NCBI GenBank assembly: GCA_029953675.1
Contig: JAMWBK010000005.1
Location: 2,499,001-2,563,000, forward strand
Source of the DNA: Rhodosorus marinus
Lineage: Eukaryota > Rhodophyta > Stylonematophyceae > Stylonematales > Stylonemataceae
Length of the DNA: 64,000 bases
Reading direction: 5' to 3'
A program made the position numbers and the translations under genes. Below the pieces are notes generated by a model. That model saw only the letters and a program-made list of their open reading frames with translations, was not told the DNA's origin and ran no database searches. Below are positions 45,599-56,558 of the stretch, in pieces (within the stretch, counting starts at the first letter, position 1; the number at the start of each line of letters is the position of its first letter).

Positions 45599-46064
45599 AT
45601 AAACTACCAGAAGATAATTCTAATGATGGAAAAAGTTTTTGGTGACCAAACAAGTGCACAGCTGCATGTCTGTTAGCGACCAACATAGACCTTGCTAATA
45701 TTTCCGGGCCAAGTACTCCCCGTTAGTGAGGAGGTGTGAAAGTTCAGGATTTTCCGCACTCGAAGGGTGGCCTGCTTGTCAGGATACAGAGTTACAGTAC
45801 CGCATCGATACCGCGATACCGGCTCTTAGCTTTGTTGAACAACTCGTAGAAAACTTTCAACAACGTCTCCAGGAAACGCTTTGGCCTATGCCTGCAGCGA
45901 GAAACGGCTGCTTTGTTTTGATGCTCGTCTGCGTTTCGCCGTTTCCTCCTCGCTGGTTTTGGGAACAGCCTTCAAAGCTTGGAGGGAGCTTCCCACGAGA
46001 AGCCTTTTCCTTGCATTTCTGTTTCTTGTGTTTTTAACTTAAGAGACGATTCTACACGGTTCGG
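45599..46064. other. Convergent spacer, NiR to substrate-binding protein gene
   Basis: About 470 bp between two 3' ends. An open frame at 45726-46037 (+) has no motif and is taken as chance. Confidence 0.5.
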
Positions 46065-47302
46065 CTAAGCAACCATAGCAAGCGACGATTTCCTGGGGAT
46101 GCTGGACACCGTCGAAGGTAGCTTAATCCAGAGGGGTGAGCTCTTGCTTGACTTGGGCTTGACCATCTCCAGGGCATTCAACCGATCCTCCACAACCTCT
46201 CCCAAAACCTTTGCACTGTCAACCAGAGTACATACCGACGGCTGGCTAAACAGCCTTCTCGCGTCCACGACATAAATTCCATCGACAGACTTTTCCAAAA
46301 GCTTTCGGAGCTCCGGACTTAACCTCTGAATGCGCTTAATCTGTCGTCGAGGCGAAAGACATATACCGCTTGCGTGAGAAGAGGATAAAGGAGACAACGT
46401 AACACGATTCACGTCGATTAAACGCGCTCTCCAGAAACCACTCTCTCACCTCGTTTACTGAACCTTCGATGGAGAGACCACAAAGACAGAGAATCACGAT
46501 GTCCGGATTTTCCTTGTTCATCTCACTCCAAGTTACAGCTTTCGATGGTTCTCCAGGACGACAAAATAGACTTCTTCCACCGGCATATCGGACCAATTCG
46601 GGGGTCCATGCTCCGCTAACATACAAAGGCTCCAACCACTGCAACGTCACGACTGAGGGGATTCGACGAGCCACGTCTCGATTGGCAATGTTTTGCAATC
46701 TACGAGCGAGTGAGATTTGGGGATGAGCTACACGTGGAGGCGTAGTTTCTAAAAAGGGCATGTTCGGCTTTCCATGCTTACCTTGTTTGATAATCTCTCA
46801 CATAATCGAGACCCATGTCAGGGATTCCCACTACTTGAGCAATTTCCTTCGTGAGCTTGAAGGTTTGCGCCATACTATAGGGATTAAAGTTAATTATCTC
46901 AACTTCCTTCCCATTGAGAAGCGCTCTCAAAGCCCAACGGATATCATCAAACCCAGCCATTTCACTATCATCCACTACAGTCACAACCACATCCGGGTCC
47001 AGACTAGCCAATACTTCCGGCTCCGTCCAGAAGTAACTACACAACCTCATCCGAACCAAAGCCACCTCCTCCCGAGCCCCACCTTCCAATCCATACAACA
47101 TACCCTCCGAACACGAAACATTAAATAGAGCAGAAATCTCCTCAGACGTCAATCCCTCCTCATCAAACTTTGCCCTAGTCACAACCTTCACCCCGCTCAT
47201 CTCCCAATCAGATCCATGAGATACCCCAACAATATTCCTCAGACACCCAAGCTCAATCAATGTCTCAGTACCAGCAGGTACCAAAGATACTACCCTCTTC
47301 AT
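46065..47302 (-). CDS. Helical-backbone metal-receptor / BtuF-FepB-like substrate-binding protein
   Basis: Resembles the periplasmic binding proteins of bacterial cobalamin and iron-siderophore ABC importers. Seen: three exons, 47302-46782, 46699-46450 and 46325-46065, giving 343 residues. The start RVVSLVPAGTETLIELGC is the family's typical first strand and helix. PDVVVTVVDDSEMAG and later PDIVILCLCGLS are the two conserved strand-loop segments, and the end has GIYVVDARRLFSQPSVCTL, corresponding to the usual V-x-x-VD...RP-x-P region. No signal peptide or lipobox: it begins MKRVVSLVP, so it is probably soluble in the cytosol or an organelle. Spliceosomal introns show it is resident in the nuclear genome. 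Bacterial or plastid origin is likely. The ligand is unknown. Confidence 0.8.
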
Positions 47303-47708
47303 CTCTCTTCACATTCACTACTACTCAAAACACATACAACAATCCCTTACTCATCCATCTAACACTTCCCACGTCCCCCCTCCCTCCCCCCCAAACACCT
47401 TTTGAGAAGGTCACCCAATCCCCCTCCCCTTCATTCAACAGTTCCAACGCCCGAGGAGCGGGCCAAATTCCCCCCTCTCACCCAATCTCTCCAATCCTCT
47501 ACTACTTCAATGAAACAACTTATTACCCACTCTTTTGCTACTGCTACAGAAACGTAAAACAAGCATTGCTCACCTATTGGGAATATTGGGAGCAAAATAG
47601 CGGCCGGGTTCGTGGCCGTGCGAAGGTTAGATTGAGATTTGATCTCATTTTAGTTTCTTTTTTGTTTTTAGTACTTGGATGAACGTTGATTGTATTTTTG
47701 TTGTTTTT

Positions 47709-48091
47709 AGATGAAAGTGGTTATCGTGAATTATCTTAATTTTTGGATTTTAATGCGTGTTTTTTGGGGCGGTATTGCCGAGAGGGGTTGTTCTGAATTA
47801 TTTTTAATTTTTTGATGGTTAATTGGGTGGTTTTTGGTGCAGTTTAGATGAGAGTGTTGTTTTGAATTATTTTTAATTTTTGGATGGTCAATTTGGGGTG
47901 CTTTTGAGAGTTTTTTTTTTGGGGGGCGGGGGCATTTGAAGGCTTTGGAAGGAACTTCGGTAACTTGTTGAGGTGAGAGTGGTTATTGTGAATTATTTTA
48001 CTTTTTGGATGGTTATTTAGGCTGTTTTGGGGTGCGGGGGAGGAGGGGAGGGCATTAGAAGGCTTTGGTAGGAACTCTGGTAACTTGTTAG
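47709..48091. repeat. Degenerate tandem repeat, two short and two full (~122 bp) units
   Basis: The core GAATTATTTTTAATTTTTGG recurs near 47727, 47795, 47863 and 47989. The last two units (about 47848-47969 and 47971-48091) also share a second block, AAGGCTTTGG-AGGAAC followed by TAACTTGTT. Units 1 and 2 are about 70 bp and lack that block. The array is G/T-rich on this strand and non-coding. Confidence 0.75.
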
Positions 48092-49489
48092 TCATCCACT
48101 TTCATTCAGTTCCGCCATAGCTACTGTGTTCCAGAGAGTCTTGGTGGCGAGTAGTGCCGAAGGGAGGTTCACTGTAAGAATTTATGATGTAGTTTGCGGA
48201 ATGGTACAGTGGTACAGTTGAAAGGATTTGGTTGTGGACGATGTCAATTGTGAAACCTTTTGGGAAGCGCCTGGGTCAAGTTTGTTCTGTGATAAAAAGT
48301 CCAGTTACCAATCAGAGGTCGTTTGAAAGGAACTCGAGACTTCCATGGCGATAATTGGGTACATGGCTCCTGATCGGTTTTACCCTTATTAGGCGGGGTG
48401 ACGCCTTTGCCGTTGGGCATAACGGGGAGACTTGGGTGTTTGGCTGCTCCCAAACTCATGGTGGATGTGGTGCCCGAGTCGATCAGAGACTGAGTTGCTT
48501 GGCCTTTTGTTTTCTGCCGGAGGCATTTAAGCCATGCGGGGAAGTCTGCAACGGAATCTCAGCATCTTGCTCATAGTTCAGCTGACTCCAGCGAGTCAGT
48601 CGGAGCAAACCAAACGCTCGAAGAATGAGGATCGATAGGCTCAATCTATTCGGCACGAACAGTCGTTTTGAATCTATAGGAACATACGCCTCTTCGAGCA
48701 CGACGGCTGGGGGCATGCTCCAAGTGCTGTCTTGGAAGCTGCGAGGAACATTCCGGAGCACGCTCAGGCTAGGCCTTTGTCCCCGCACTTGACTTTCTTG
48801 GGGCTACATCTCTTGAAGTGCTACAGACAGACCATATCCAAGATCTACGTGTGCACAACTGGGCCGGAAATGCAGCCCATTGCTTCTTCTCGCTGAAAAT
48901 TCCCGGAGCTCCTGCGACGGACCAAGAAGCCACATACTCTACTACCTGTACAGCTGCATGACAGTGCTGGAAAAGCCCTGGGAGGTTTGAAAGCAAGACT
49001 CAAAAGATTCGTTCATAATACGGTAAGCGTGCGCTCCGATAGAGCAACCTGGTGTCCGCCTATCTGCTACAGCTATTTCACGGGAAGCACGGCACGACGG
49101 TGACGGCGGAGCCTATTTCGGGCACCGAAGAAAACTGAATCCTGCAATACGTCAAACCGGATGGTACCATCCAGGCATAAGTTCGCCTAGAGCCCAGAGG
49201 TCTTGGAGTCATCATCAGGATTAGCTAAATCCGTCAGGGGCGGGTCTCAGGCACTAGGTCGCGGTATGGACAAAAGAAAAGTGCAATGCGCAATATCTTG
49301 CTGATGCACAAATAGATCAGCCAGAGCTCACTTGTGGGAACGCCCCCGCCTGGGGATACCAACCCAAGAGAAGGGACCCGTCGCATCCCCTGCACAACGT
49401 GGTTCCTGTCAATGACCTACCGAACCATTTATATTCCCCCTATCCGTTGCCAGCCCAGGACACGAGGGGTGGAGCTGAATGAACCAAGG

Positions 49490-49860
49490 CTCCAAATCGT
49501 TCAAGAGGCGGCTTTCGCGATCGCTTGCAGGAGCATATCACGACAAGAGTTAAAGAGGCGGATCCTGTGCTTCCCTCTGCCGATAGGCGGAACAAACTCT
49601 GCCTCACGATAATCGTTGAGAGGTGGATTTCGTGAGATCCCTTGTAGCAACATGACAATCGTTGAGAGGAGGATTTCGTGAGATCCCTTGTAGCAGCATG
49701 ACAATCATTGTGGAGGCGGATTTCGTGATCCCTTGCGGCAGCACGATGATCGCTAAAGAGGCGGTTGGACCGCGTGATCTCTTGCGGATGCTTGCACGAA
49801 AAACGTTCAAGGAGGCGGATCCTGTGCCTGCCGCTGCCGAATAGAGGCGGAATAAATGCT
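49490..49860. repeat. 46-bp tandem repeat array with divergent flanking units
   Basis: Three clear 46-bp units lie at 49611-49656, 49657-49702 and 49703-49748 (AATCGTTGAGAGG...GGATTTCGTGA...CTTGTAGCA), flanked by diverged units sharing AGGCGG and a CTTGC core. The outermost units (about 49548-49605 and 49800-49858) share GGCGGATCCTGTGC and a following CTGCCGA block, giving the array a roughly symmetrical outer-inner-outer order. Minus-strand frames through it give repetitive peptides but no start or splice evidence, so I treat it as non-coding. Confidence 0.85.
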
Positions 49861-51012
49861 TTCAATCATCTCGCCGGCTATAAGTATCCAAATCGTAGGC
49901 TTGGTTCCCCGCATGACCTACGCTCGAAATTCGTAGACACTTTCCGACGACAATCAGAGGTGCTTGCTTGAGATCTCATCTTACACACCCCTTTCTAAGA
50001 TTAGGACGAAAAATTGCCGCTTCTCCGCATGGAACGACGTCAGGAAATCGAGGAAGGAGTGCGGAAGTCTGTCATCGCATCTCCAAACAATCTTTCGATA
50101 TGGTAAAAACAAACAAAAACTAATTAGCAACAACAACGACCCCGCGAGCAAATTGATCAATTGGTTTTTTGCAATACGAAAACAAGAATCTTCTGTCGAA
50201 ATAATATTAAAAAAACTCGGAGCAAATTATTCAACAGAGATCAGAAAGCGAAAAAGCAAAACAAAATATCCGTCCACATTAAAAAAAATCCCGAGCAATT
50301 GGAGCCTATTATTATCTAAATAATATAAATTATGACGGCTTCTACGGTTAAAATCATGTGATTACTTTATTATTCAAATTTTATGGACTATTCTAGGGTG
50401 TAGGAAGTTCCTAGGTTTATGGCTATTGGAAAGCCAAAGACGTAATTTTTCGAAATTATAATAGAATTCGGCGGAATGGGATTTCGGCACCGAGAAACGT
50501 TGTAACCGCTCGTTCTGAGCTCATTTCGCGCTGCTGCTCCCAGATACATGCTGAACGTATATGATCTAGTTTATTGTATATAGTGAAGCATTTATTCAAT
50601 CTTCGAACGGAATAAATTCGGTGCTCGGTTACAAAAATGAAAGTAAAAACGAGATTTAGGCTCTCGTGGGAACGGTTTATACGGTACTTGAAGAAGAATC
50701 CAAAGATCGCAAAAATTTTGTTCACATTTTGGACAGTCACCCTTGTCTCTAGGTGTGCTTGATACGATTCACCCCCCCAAACGCAAAAAATGATGAGCAA
50801 TCATAGACGAGTTTATAAGGGGTATATTTCATTAGATAAACAAATGATATTATTGAATTAAGTTCATTAAAGGGAGGTTCAGTATACTCTGAAGGGGAGG
50901 GGTTTGGATTAAATTTTGACAAGTTGGGTTCAGGATTTTTTGGATGAGGGGTTGATTTTATATCGATGTTTCCGCAAGCGATGCAAAACAATGGGGTACG
51001 GTGTTTGGCTGT

Positions 51013-51023
51013 CAATATATATT
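51013..51023 (+). promoter_or_regulatory. TATA-like element of the LHC gene
   Basis: AATATATATTG followed by CATG, about 120-130 bp upstream of the ATG at 51143. It shares the string ATATATATTGC with the NRT2 TATA elements. Confidence 0.5.
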
Positions 51024-51142
51024 GCATGCTCTGCCGAGCATAGCATGCCGTAACGAGCCTTGAGCGGGTCGACGCTCTGCGACAAGGATTGTGGGGTGCT
51101 GTGTAGTGTTGTGGAAAAAGGATTCTCTTTCAAACAGGAAAA

Positions 51143-51968
51143 ATGGCATTTGTATCGGCTTTCTCCGTTGCTGCTTCAAAGCAGAGCTCGTTCGCTGGAT
51201 GCAGCGTGAGCACCAAGGTAAGCGCGTTTTTCCGCGTGACATGAAAGAACCCCGGGACCCCTTAAGGAGAGAGTTTGAAGCTTCGGGAATTGATCATTTA
51301 GTCCTCGTTTTTGGTTAGGCTGTCGCACCGACTGCAAAATGGACCATGCAGAAGTCTCAGGCCATTCCGTTCTTGGATCGCCCCAAGAAACTTGACGGAA
51401 GCATGCCTGGAGATGTTGGCTTTGATCCGTTTGGTTTCTCTGAGGGCATCAGCTTGATCTGGCTGCGTGAGGCTGAGATCAAGCACGCCCGTATCTGCAT
51501 GCTTGCTGTCCTCGGATTCATCGTCCAGGAGTTCTACACTTTCCCGTTCTATTCTGGAGCCCCGAAGGCACCAGTTGCGGCTCATGGTGAGAGAAGAGTT
51601 CCAACGACGTGGCTGGATAAAACGTTTGATGCCTTGGAGAACTCACTGTATTCTTTTTTTTTTGTGCAGAGTACTTCGTTAACTTCGGTTCTCTTGGACA
51701 GATCCTCCTTTTCACGTCTGCGTTCGAGGCCATCGTTGGATTCCCGGCGGTCGTCCAGTCTGTTAACGGAGGCTCCCGCAAGCCCGGAGAGTTCGGATTC
51801 GATCCGCTCGGTTTGTGCAAATCTGATGCACAATTCAAGAAATACTCTGAGGCCGAGTTGGTCAACGGCCGCCTTTGCATGATTGCGATCGGAGGGTTTG
51901 TCCACCAGTACTGGCTCACAAAGATGGGCGTCGTAGAGCAGATCTTGAATGGAAAGTTCCTTCCATAA
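51143..51968 (+). CDS. Red-lineage light-harvesting chlorophyll-binding protein (Lhcr type)
   Basis: Thylakoid antenna protein, in red algae associated with photosystem I. Seen: three exons, 51143-51217, 51319-51586 and 51670-51968, giving 213 residues. The N-terminus [19 protein letters not shown] is a short Ser/Ala-rich transit peptide, and exon 1 encodes almost exactly that part. Mature start [22 protein letters not shown] is typical of Lhcr. Helix 1 [16 protein letters not shown] and helix 3 [17 protein letters not shown] carry the paired Glu/Arg chlorophyll ligands (E-x-x-H/N-x-R). Helix 2 lies between. A one-part transit peptide supports a primary plastid rather than a secondary red plastid. 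A possible paralogue set elsewhere cannot be judged. Confidence 0.95.
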
Positions 51969-53844
51969 AGGGACCCCAGTTACCTATCACTAAATCAAGG
52001 AACTACGATTAGAGTTGTACTGTTAGAAAGCCCTTCATGCCCACCATCCTCCGCGTCCTCCAACCCTATATATAGTGCCGATTATATTGAATCTGTCGCT
52101 GGGATCAGGCCCCTTCAGCTTCTCGCGTGAAGTAGCTCAGGGTGTCAAGCTCGTGGCCTGAAGCAAAACCCAAACCCAATTCTATCAGAAGAACTCACGG
52201 AATCCCAGATTTAGATCCGATTATACAAAAAATCCCAGAAAATCCGAAAGTATGCTCGCCAGGCCTTCATGCCGTGATACCACAACACAAACTGCACCAT
52301 GAGCATGGTGCGGTTTATGTTGTTTACGGAATCAGAATTTGATACGGGGCCAAAATCGATCAAAACACTATTTTTCGATCTGCGTGCATGTTTTAAGAGT
52401 TTACTATCCTGTTTTGGTAGCCGTATTGCAGTGGACGTTTCTCTTCTCCCGTGCTCTGCTGGCCGCTGATGGTGAGTCATCAAGTAGCGCTACATAAACC
52501 AACTATCGTCTGGAAAACTACGTTAGCCTAGGGTTAGTGCTTCTCTTGCTGCTCCCGCATGATTTAACGCTGAAGGTAAGCCCAGCTCAGCACAGACCTG
52601 CTTGGATAAATGCCCAAATGTGCTTTCAAATCGGCACATTGATTGAGCCACTTAGAATGGAGCGAATGTCTCGGCTTCCTCAGTAGCCGGGTTATTCGTC
52701 TCCTGCACATAGGGCGGCATTCCCAGAACGAGCTTCGCCCCTCTCTCAATGGAAATCTCTGGTACAGCAATGCGCCAATGGCAGGAGTGTCTACATAGAT
52801 GATTCAGAATCCAAAAAACGAGACCGTGATCAAGAAGGTTTGCGGAAATTGCGCAGTCTCTCTACGTCTCCACGCCGTTTCTACTCATTTGCTCTATCAA
52901 ATTGATCTTCCTCCCTTTGGCGACGTACTTCGTCTGAACATTCACTAGCAGCTCCCTCAGGGGTTTCAACCCACTCTTCTCTTTCAATGCAGGCAACGAA
53001 ATCCAGTTCGGAGCCTTTGGGTATGTCCCGTGGAACGTACATTGTTTTATGGAACAGCAGCTCTGTTCATGAGGGAAGTCCGCATACCAAGCACAGAGAA
53101 GCAAATCATCCAGTCAACGGAAAGGCTGTCATAGTTAGATCGCTTTGACCCTCTTCCGGTTCGAGAAATATGCCTATCAGTCCTCAGACGCTCCCCTGAG
53201 CACGACCACTACTGCGTGTCAGGGTTGTCCAGAGCGCGATGATTGGGACATTTATCCATGCAGAAATTCTCAAGATTCAATTTCTTCTCTTTTAGCCGTC
53301 TCTTTTTTCCAACACCTCCCGACAACATCCAGCTCGCTCCCGCGCATTCCTCAAGACCATTTCCTCCCTACGGCCAAAACCCGCTCAAACCCGGGAAGGT
53401 CGGGGCGGGGGGGGGTGGGTAGTGAACGTGTAAAACTCTATCATCCTGAGTTTTACACGTTCACCACCCCCCCCCCCCCCGCCCCGGCCCCGACGTCTCA
53501 GAATCGAATCGAACAACAACATCACAGACTCCCACAGAGAATAGTACAAGTTAGTACGATATTGTAGTACTAAAACGCGACCACGGTCGATTAGAATTCT
53601 CCTTTATATGGTACTTTTTTAAAGGATGTTTTTTGGAATCTGTGTGAAAAGGCATTTGGGGGATGGACGGCGGCATTGGGTTTTAAGGGACGATCGGGTG
53701 GACATCGAAAGTTCGGGAGGGACGCAGATGGATTGGGGTTTGATGGATTAAAGTAGTTCATCTGGATGTCTTGTTGATTTACAGTATTTTTGGAGGTGTT
53801 TGGATTGAGAAAACATTGCGTTTTGAGGTAGATTTTGTGCCGAG
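51969..53844. other. Intergenic region with a strong hairpin
   Basis: About 1.9 kb. Minus-strand frames at 53104-52862 and 52790-52650 look protein-like and a GTACGT donor with a matching acceptor can be found, but the plus strand reads equally well, so no gene is called. A long inverted repeat lies at 53402-53490, upstream of CCT8. Confidence 0.4.
53402..53490. repeat. Large inverted repeat with G-run and C-run arms
   Basis: A perfect 17-bp stem (53422-53438 with 53448-53464) closes on a 9-nt loop and is extended outward by a G-rich left arm (53402-53421) and a C-rich right arm (53465-53490) that pair with few mismatches. It sits about 350 bp upstream of the CCT8 start. It is either a strong cruciform/hairpin or an assembly fold-back. 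Confidence 0.85.
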
Positions 53845-56297
53845 ATGATGGGATACGGACCTCAGGCGGGAATGTCTGGGCTTCTGAAGGAAGGTACGAA
53901 GCAGTTATCTGGAGTAGAAGAGGCTGTTTTGAGGAACATTGATGCATGTAAACAGTTGAAGACGATTCTCTGCACGTCAATTGGGCCGAATGGGATGAAC
54001 AAGATGGTCAAGAGTTACATGGGCAAATTGTTTGTTACTTCAGATGCCGCTACGATCGTTAGGGAGCTCGAGATCGTACATCCGGCAGCGAAGGTACGCC
54101 GAGTTTGGATTTTGAAGACTGTCGATATGTGAGGTTGCTGACCCCGTGCTGGGCACGATACCCTTGCAATGCTTCTGTTCAGCTCCTAGTGACAGCGAGC
54201 GAGTCTCAGGAAAAAGAATGTGGAGATGCAACAGCGTTGGTGATCGTTTTGGCAGGAGAACTCTTGGAAAAGGCGGAAGGTCTACTGAGGCTTGGTCTCC
54301 ATACGAGCGATATTATCCAAGGTAGCTTTTTCAACTCTTCTTCTAGACCTAAGTCTTCCTTCCGTCCCTCAGTGACTGAAACCAAACCAACCGCCGCCAA
54401 ACTAGGTTATGAAAAGGCTGGATTGGAGGCGTGCCGTATGCTACCCAACTTGGTCTCGTATGAGCTCGGAGACATGAAAAACGTATCGGAAGTTTCACAC
54501 GCATTAACCAGCTGTATTTCCTCGAAAATGCACGGCCTCGAGGACGTCATCGCACCGCTCGTTGCCGATGCGTGCATCTCAATTTTGCCAGCCAATATCA
54601 ACACCTTCTCCGTCGAGAATGTCCGAGTGACAAAGGTAAATGAGAAGAAAACAGCCAGGCATTCTATCGCTCCCGAAGCATCGTGATCATTGATCTGCTG
54701 CATGCTTTCAGTCAGTCCACGCATTCCTCTCTGCGGCTTTCTAGAGAACTCTGATTCCATGGTCAATGATTCTGAAGCCGGATTCTGATCGTCGACCTCA
54801 ACTGCTTGATCCCATCGCTTCTCACAGATTCCAGGTGCTTCAGTAGCAGATTCAATGGTGATCAAAGGTGCTGTGTTGACGAGCAACGCACAAGGAGTTG
54901 TAAAGCATGGTACAGTACCGTCTTCATTCATGAAAACGGAGCCTGTGATGAGGGCAGCAAAAGCTGAACAAAGGCTCTATTCGAACCCGCGTTTGCTCTT
55001 TGCTGATTTCCGGTCACAGTTCGGGACGCTAAGGTAGCGATATATACATGTGACTTCGAGATGGGACAGGCGGAGACAAAAGGAACAGTGCTGCTGACCT
55101 CTGCACAGGAGTTGATGGATTATAACAAGGGCGAGGAAAGAAACTTGGAGGAGAAAGTGAAAGATATCGTTGACAAGGGTGTGAATGTAGTCGTGAGCAC
55201 CAAGTTTGGAGAAGTTGCTGCGCATTTTCTTGACAAGTACAATGTGATGATGGTGAAGGTACGGCTAGGCACCGTCTTAAGACTTTGCTCTTCGGAGAAG
55301 CGACTGATTGACATTTATTTCATGGAAACGTCACTTTCGCTTTGATCAGTGTCCTTCCAAGCACGAGATGAGGAGGATAGCTAGGTCGACGAAAGCGATT
55401 GCACTTCCAAAGCTCCAGCCACCGACAATCGATGAGATTGGAAAATGTGACGTCGTAAGTGTTGAAGAGATAGGATCGACAAGATGCATTATATTCAAAC
55501 AGGAGCAAGAGGGATCGCGTGTCGCAACTATTGTGGTTCGTGGGAGTACGACGAACATGCAGGAAGATGTCGAGAGATGTGTTGATGACGCCGTGCACAA
55601 TTACAGAGGAATGTCAAGGGTGAGAAAACGAGTGAATGTTCAAGGAGATTTCTGAGAAGAGCTGACACGGACTTACGCCGTCCTTTGGCTTACCGTTTTC
55701 AGGACCCGAGGTTTGTTGCTGGAGCAGGGGCTTCAGAGATCGAAGCGGCTAGGTTCGTCGACAAAATGGGCGAAAAGGCTCCAGGGTTGGATCAATATGC
55801 AATTAGAAAATTTGCAGAGGCCTTGCAGATAATCCCGCGAGTTCTAGCGCAGAACTCTGGTCAAGATCCAGGGGTCGTAAGTTGCGCGATGCTTATTTCT
55901 ATACGTAGAACGTTGACGAATACTGACGGGTCTTGTGTCCTTCTTGTTTTCAAATACGTAGATGCTGAGCAACTTGATTGCTGCCCACGAGGGTAACAAC
56001 CCGTACATTGGAGTGGACATTGACGAGGGTATGCGGCTAACAAACCCTACAAATCTTTACTTACGCTAAGATAATTCTCACCCGGAATACGATTCGTGTG
56101 TTCTGTTAGGGACCGTCTGCAATGCTATGGACAAGCAGATTGTCGACCACTTGGCAACGAAGATGAACGCAATAACCTTGGCCACAGAAGCCGCGTGCAC
56201 AGTGCTCAGAGTCGATCAGCTCATAATGGCCAAGGCCGCGGGTGGACCCAAGCCCCGCGACATGATGGGGCCGGATGACGCAGATGAGGCCCCTTAA
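53845..56297 (+). CDS. CCT8: T-complex protein 1 subunit theta (CCT8)
   Basis: One of eight subunits of the cytosolic chaperonin that folds actin and tubulin. Seen: nine exons, 53845-54093, 54183-54321, 54406-54635, 54828-54909, 55020-55258, 55350-55619, 55703-55876, 55962-56028 and 56110-56297, giving 545 residues. Theta features: IGPNGMNKMVKSYMGKLFVT near 48-67, DAATIVRELEIVHPAAK, SKHEMRRIARSTKAIALP, FVAGAGASEIEAA, QYAIRKFAEALQIIPR and C-terminal VLRVDQLIMAKAAGGPKP. The ATP-site motif normally GDGT is GDAT here (Gly97-Thr100). The short exon 4 to exon 5 junction was chosen because it restores V-RDAKVAIYTC. Ends 261 bp from the 3' end of the convergent fusion gene. Confidence 0.96.
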
Positions 56298-56558
56298 AAA
56301 TGGCAACGGAACAATAACAGGACGAAAAATAAAATGCTAGACCCAAGCAAATTGTGGAGTTGTATCGAGTTTTATGGTTGGGAAGGGAAAGGCCGCGTAT
56401 ATACAAAAATTCTCCAGCCCTCGCACCAAGCCCAATTTTTCCTCCGAGCAGGAAGCCCGCAACCAGAAAGCAACGGTTGGACACATTCTAAATGCCGCTA
56501 AAGCCGAACTCCTCCAAGGAACACTCAAACCCATTCGCGAGTCACTTCCTACGACCTC

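Larger units (their letters stand above)
47303..51142. other. Gene-poor region with two repeat arrays
   Basis: About 3.8 kb. Holds the promoter of the substrate-binding protein gene (C/T-rich at 47370-47400), tandem repeats at 47709-48091, an unresolved stretch at 48240-49020 with open minus-strand frames (48996-48769 and 48788-48483) but no closing model, a tandem repeat at 49490-49860, then AT-rich DNA (50080-50900) up to the LHC promoter. Confidence 0.4.

Noticed and set aside
48483-48996. Minus-strand frames of 75 and 101 residues
   Set aside because: They overlap in different frames. An ATG and donor can be found, but the implied intron is 34 nt, shorter than any other here.
49440-49865. 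Repetitive 141-residue minus-strand ORF over the 46-bp array
   Set aside because: Repeat peptides differ in frame along the array and the unit length is not a multiple of three, so a conserved protein repeat is unlikely.
52564-53120. Two-exon minus-strand gene ending near 52650 with a GTACGT donor
   Set aside because: The phases can be made to fit, but the first exon has no ATG or acceptor and the plus strand reads equally well. No family match.
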